Below, in pieces: positions 50,101 to 56,100 of a stretch of 64,000 nt of DNA (its first letter is position 1; every line of letters starts with the position of its first letter). The position numbers were made by a program, and so were the translations under genes. The DNA is taken from NCBI GenBank assembly GCA_020161755.1, contig JAIUOS010000020.1, forward strand, positions 1-64,000. Reading direction: 5' to 3'. Origin of the DNA: Actinomycetota bacterium (GTDB lineage Bacteria > Actinomycetota > Actinomycetes > Propionibacteriales > Propionibacteriaceae). Under the pieces are notes generated by a model that was given only the letters and a program-made list of their open reading frames with translations, ran no database searches and was not told the origin of the DNA.

Positions 50101-53100
50101 CGACGGCCACGGTGCCGCCCGAGGCCGGGTCGCTGGCCTTGGTCAGCGTCCAGCTCGGCGTGTACGCGGTGGTGGCGCAGGTGGTGCACGTCCCACCCGG
50201 GCTCGCCGGGGCGGCCACGTTGTGCAGGGTGCCCCCGTCGGCGACCACCTTCACCTGGTAGGTGAGGGTGGCGGTGCCGCCCGCCGCCACGTCGGGGACG
50301 GCCCAGGTGAGCGTGCCGCCGGTGACGATGGCCCCGGCCGGCACGGCCACCAGGGGGGCGTCGTCGAGCACGTCGGCGAGGTTGTCGGTGACGGACGCGC
50401 CGTGCAGCACGGCCGGGCCGGTGTTGGTGACGGTCAAGGTGTAGTCGACGACGTCGCCGGGCCTCACCGTGGCGCCGGCGGCTGCGGAGCTGGTCTTGGC
50501 CAGCGTCCACTTCGGCGTGGTCGCCGCAGTGGTGCAGGAGCCGTCGCAGTGGCCGCCGGTCGACGCCGGGGAGGCGGTGTTGCGCAGCGTGGCGCCCAGG
50601 GCGCCGGCCTTCACGGTCGCGGTGTAGTCGACCGACGCGGACGCGCCCGGCGCGAGGCTCGGCGCGGTCCAGGTGAGGGTGTTGCCGCTGCGGGTGACGC
50701 CGCTCGGCAGGGTGCCGAGCGTGGCGTCGTCCACCACGTCGGAGATGTCGTCGCTGACCTTCGCCGCCGGCACGGTGGTCGGGCCGGTGTTGGTCACGGT
50801 GAGCGTGTAGGTGATCACGTCCCCGGGCGCCACCACGCTGCCGCTGGCGGGGCTGGAGGTCTTGGCCAGCGTCCACTTCACGGTCGACTGTGTGGTGCTG
50901 CACCCGCCGTCGCAGGTCGCGCCCGCACCGTGCGGGGTGACCGTGTTGCGCAGGGTGGCGCCGTCCGCGCCGGCCTTCACCGTCGCGGTGTAGGTGACGG
51001 TCTTCGTCTCGCCCTTCGCCATCGCCGGGATCGCCCAGGTGAGGGTGTTGCCGGTGCGGGACAGCTGCGTGGAGGTGAACGTCACGTCGGCGTCGGCCAG
51101 CCCGGTGAGGTCGTCGGTGGCGGTGGCGCCGGTGACCTGGGCGTTGGCCGTGTTGGTGGCGGTCAGCGTGTACGTGATGGTGTCGCCGGGGGCCACGGTG
51201 GCGCCCGAGGCCGGGTCGGAGGTCTTGCTCAGCGTCCACGCCGGGGTGTGGTGCACGGTCGTGCAGGCCGCGCCGCACGCGGTCGGCGGGGTCTCGCCGG
51301 TGGCGCTGACGGTGTTGGTCAGGTCGGCGCCGTTCGCGTCCGCCGTGACGGTGGCCGTGTAGGTCAGGGTGAGCGCGGTGCCCGCCTTGACCGTGCCGAC
51401 CGTCCACACCAGGTCAGTGCCGCTGAGGATCGCGCTGCCCTGGCTGACCGCGATGTCGGTGACGTCGGCGTGGGCGAGGACGCCGGCCAGCGCGTCGGTG
51501 ACGACGACGTTGCGGGTGAAACCGATCTGGGCCGGGGTGACGGTGACGGTATAGTGGATGGCCTGGCCGGGCACCACCGTGGCGCCGTCCGCCGGGTTCG
51601 CCGACTTGGCGATCGTGAACGAGCCCTTGGTGCGGGTCAGGTGGTTGGTCGCGGTCACCGACACCGGGGCGTTGCCGCGCGGCAGGGTGAAGCGCACCGT
51701 GCGTCCGGACGTGGTGCCGGTGGCGTTGACCACGTCGAAGCTGGTGTCCCAGGCGTACGACGGGTCGGACGCGTTCGGCGCGGCGCCCTCGGTGACGCGG
51801 CAGTCGCTGCCGACCGGCACGTCGTCGGGGGCGTTCCACGTGCTGCCCGCGCCGAGGCTGAAGGTGCCCGGTGCGTTGGCGGGGAAGGTGTTGCCGTTGG
51901 CGGCCACACAGGTCCAGGAGAAGTCGTACTGCGTGGACGGTGCGATGCCCTCGGTGTCGCCGGTGACGAGCTTGGTGACGCCGAACGAGCCGGTGACCCG
52001 GGTGACCGGGTTGGTCACCGTGATGGCCGGACGCACCTGGTCGGCGGGCACCACCGTGATCGGGCTGCCAAGGTCCGGATCGCCCCACAGGTAGGACGCG
52101 TCGGCCTTGGACGGCGCGTCGCGGTCGTCCTCGCTGGTCACGGTGCAGGCCGAGCCGACGAGCACCGCCGGGCTGGTCCACTCCGAGCCGGCCGAGACCG
52201 GGCCCCAGTCGCCGGTCACCGCAGCGTCGCCGGTGTGGGTGCAGCGGTACCGACCGGAGAACGTCAGGTCGGACTCGAGCGCGGAGGCCTCGACGCCGTT
52301 GCCGAGCTGGTACTGCTTGGCGACGGTGAAGGACGCCTTCACCCGCGTGGTCGAGTTGGTGACCGTCACCGTGGCGGTGTCGTCGGCCGTGGTGGTCACA
52401 GTGCCGTCGGCGGCCGAGTACGTGACCGGCCCCCACGCGAACGAGGCGTCGGTGAGCTGGTCGGCGGCCAGCGAGTTCTCGGCGACGGTGCACTGCGACG
52501 CGGCCGGGATCGCCGTGTCGGACGGACGGGCCACCACGACGCTGCCGCCGCCGGCCGGGAGCGTCCAGCTGCCGGAACCGGCGACCTGGCCGCGGTAGGT
52601 GCACGACCACGTGCCGCTCACCTGGAGGCTGGACGCGAACGCGCCCGCCGGGCCGTCGTACGCCTTGGTGATCTCCAGGCCCGACCAACGTCGGCCCGCG
52701 GTGTTCGTGACGACCAGCTGCGCGGGTTCGGACGCCGAGGCGATCGACACGGTGCCGCCGAGGTCGGGCTTCGACCAGGTGTAGGAGGAGTCGACCAGCG
52801 CGGAGTCGCTCGGGTCGTTCTCGGTCGCCGTGCAGTCGGCGGTGAACGGGATGTCGGAGTCGCCGGAGAGCGTGGCCACACCCGTGCCGTCGACCGTCCA
52901 GGTGCCGGTGTAGGTGCGCTCGCCGTAGGTGCAGCGGTAGCCGCCGGAGAACGTGGTGCCGTCCAGCACCGCCTCGGCCGTGCCGTCGCCGAAAGCCTTG
53001 GTGATCGACAGGTGGCCGGTGACGCGGCGGATGCCGTTCGTCACGGTCGCGTGCGGCGACTGGTTGCCCGCGGTCACCGTGGTGGTGGCGCCGCCGCCGC

Positions 53101-56100
53101 TGAACGCGACCGCCTGGCTGTCCCAGGCGTAGGACGCGTCGCGCAGCTGGCTCGGGGTCGGGAAGGAGCCCTCGCTGACCGCACAGGTCCAGCCGTAGGG
53201 CACGCCGTCGATGACGGTCGCCTCGTCGCCGGGCTTCACGGCGACGGTCGCCTCGAGGCGTCCGTTCTCGTCGGGGTCGTTGAGGTAGCAGCGCGCGGTC
53301 ACGCTGAACCCGGCGAAGCCGCCGGACGGCGCGTAGCCCGCGGTCTCGCCGGTGAGCTCCTTGCCCACGGTCACCTTGCCGGTGTCGCGCAGCAGCTTGT
53401 TGGTGACGGTGAGCCGGTTCGACTCACCGGCCTTGACCACGGCACCGTCGTAGGCCGGCGTGCTGTCCCAGCGGTAGGACGGGTCGGCGCTCGGGGCGCC
53501 GAAGGCGGTGTCCTCGGTGACGGTGCAGGTCGAACCGACCAGGAGGTGGTCGGCGCCGTCGGAGAGCGTGGCGAGCGTGCCGGCCTCGCCGCCCTGTCCC
53601 TGCCAGGTGCCGGTGACCGGGCTGTCGTTGCCGTAGGTGCAGGACCAGGTGCCGGTGAACTCCTGGGTCGGGTCGGCCACGCCGGAGAAGGTGCCGACCT
53701 TCACGACCTTGGCGATCTCGATGCCCGCGTAGACGCGGCGGATCGGGTTCTTGATGGCGATCTCGTAGGTGCGGGTGTCGTTCAGCGTGACCGCGTCACC
53801 GATGGTGGGCTCGCCCCAGGCGTAGGAGCCGTCGACGAGGCCGCCGGTGGTGCTGCCCTCGGCGGCCGAACAGGTGGAGCCGAGCGGGATGCCGTCCCAG
53901 GTGACCGAGCTGCCGGCGGCGACGTTCTTGGTGCCCTGGGCTCCGGTGGAGCAGGTCAGGGTGACCGGGAACACCGGGCCGCCGTCGTAGCCGGCGGTCT
54001 CGCCGGTGACCGACTTGGTCACGGTGACGCTCGCGGTCTTCGCGCTGATCGAGTTGGTCGCGCGGACGCTGACCGGCTGGGCGTCGTCGGTGGTGGTGAA
54101 GGTGATGCTGCGCCCGCTCTGGCCGGTGTTGCTCGCGTCGCCGCTCACGCTCAGGGCCACGTCGTCCCAGCGGTACGGGTCGATGGCGCCGGGGAAGTCA
54201 CCCTCGGTGACGGTGCAGGTCGAGCCACCGGGGATCGCATCGCCCGGCGCCTTCGAGTCGCCCGCGTTGACGGTGAACGAGCCGGTGATCGGATCGCCGG
54301 TCAGCGGGGTGCAGGTGTAGCTGAAGCCGAAGTCGGCGCCGGTTGCGAACGCGGTGCCGGCGGTGCCGCCCTGGACGCTCTTGGTCACGTTGAAGGACCC
54401 CTCGGCCCGGTTCAGCGTGTTGACGACGGTGGCGGTGGCCCCGTCCGTCCCGACGGTCGTCGGGACGGGGGTCTGCGTCGACCAGGTGTAGGAGCGGTCG
54501 CCGTCTACCGGCGCGCCCGGGGTGTCCTCGGTGACCGTGCAGACCGAGCCGACCAGCACGTCGACGCTCGCTGCGGTGCCCTGGCCGGTGACGCCCCAGG
54601 AGCCGCTCCTGACGTCCTCGCCGTTGTTGTAGTCACACCGGTAGGAGCCGCTGAAGTGGTAGCCGGAGGTGCCGTGGCCGGTGTGGTTCACGATGTCCTT
54701 GGCGACCGTGAAGGTCGCGGTCACGCGCTTCACGTCGTTGGTGACGGTGACGCTCTTCGCGTCCTCGGTGGCGGGCACCGTGACGGTCACGGCGTCCGGT
54801 GCGGCCTTCCACGCGTAGGACGCGTTCGGGAGCGCTGTGCTGCCGGTGGGCGCATCCGTCTCGGTCACGGTGCAGGAGGTCCCGACCGGCAGGTACGGGG
54901 TGAGCGCGGTCACCGCGGACGGCCAGACCAGGCTGAAGGTGTCGGAGTAGTCGCCGGTCGTACCCTGGGCGGCCGCGTCGCAGGACACCCGGACCTTGAA
55001 GACGGTGCCGCTGGTCACCTGCGCGGCGTGGCTCGCGACCGCCTTGGTCACCTGCACGCGCCCGTAGCCGATGCTGGTCGGGTTGGTGACGGTGACCGTC
55101 CCGGTGCCACCCTTCGGCACCGCGATCGAACCGTTGGTGAGGCCGGTGTAGGTCGGGTCGCCCCACACGTAGCCGCCCTTGAGCAGGGTGGACGCGGGGG
55201 CCTGCTCGGTGACGGTGCAGGCGACGCCGGCCGGCACGGTGACCGACTGCGAGCCGCCGGCGGCGACGCTGACCGTGCCCACGTACGGCGCACCGCAGTC
55301 GTAGGCGATCGTGAAGTCGGCGCCGGTGCCGCTGTAGCCGTTGCCGGTGACGACCTTGGCCAGGTTGAGCGTGACCAGGTCGCGGCGGAAGTAGTTGGTG
55401 ACGGTGACGGTCGAGGTCGCGTTCGCGGTCACGGTGACGGCGGCGGAGGCGGTGTAGCCGTCCCAGCCGTAGGAGGCGTCGAGGAAGTCGCCGGTCCTGG
55501 CGGCCTGGTCCTCGCCGGTCACCGAGCAGGTGCTGGACGCCGGAATGCCGGCGATGGTCGTCGAGGTGCCGGTGGACACGTCGACCGTGCCCGAGCTGAC
55601 CGTCGAGCCGCCGAGGGTGCAGGTGTAGGTGATCGGGAAGGTGCGGGTGGCGCCGCCGCTGTAACCGGCGCCGGGGACGCCGCTGCGCGGGGCGATGGCC
55701 TTGACGATCTGGAACGAGCCCAGCTGCTGGGTGGTCGGGTTGGTGATGTTCACCGTCGACGTGGCGTCGGCGGCGATGGTCACGACGGCCGGGTTCACCG
55801 GCGTCCCCCACACCCACGAGCTGTTGACCAGCCCCGTCGAGGTACCGGTCGGTGCGCCGGACTCGGTCACGGTGCAGTTCGCACCGGCCGGGACGCCGTC
55901 GACGGTGACCGCTGCGCCCGCCGAGCCGTTGGTGGCGTTCGGGTAGACGGTGACCGTGCCCGACTTCACCGTGGTGGTGCCGGAGGTGCAGGTGTAGGCG
56001 GCGGTGAACGCCTTGCTGGCGCCACCGCTGTAGCCGTTGCCGGTGACGGTCTTGGTGATCGCGAGCTTGCCGACCGCGAACTTGTTCTTGACCGTGCACG

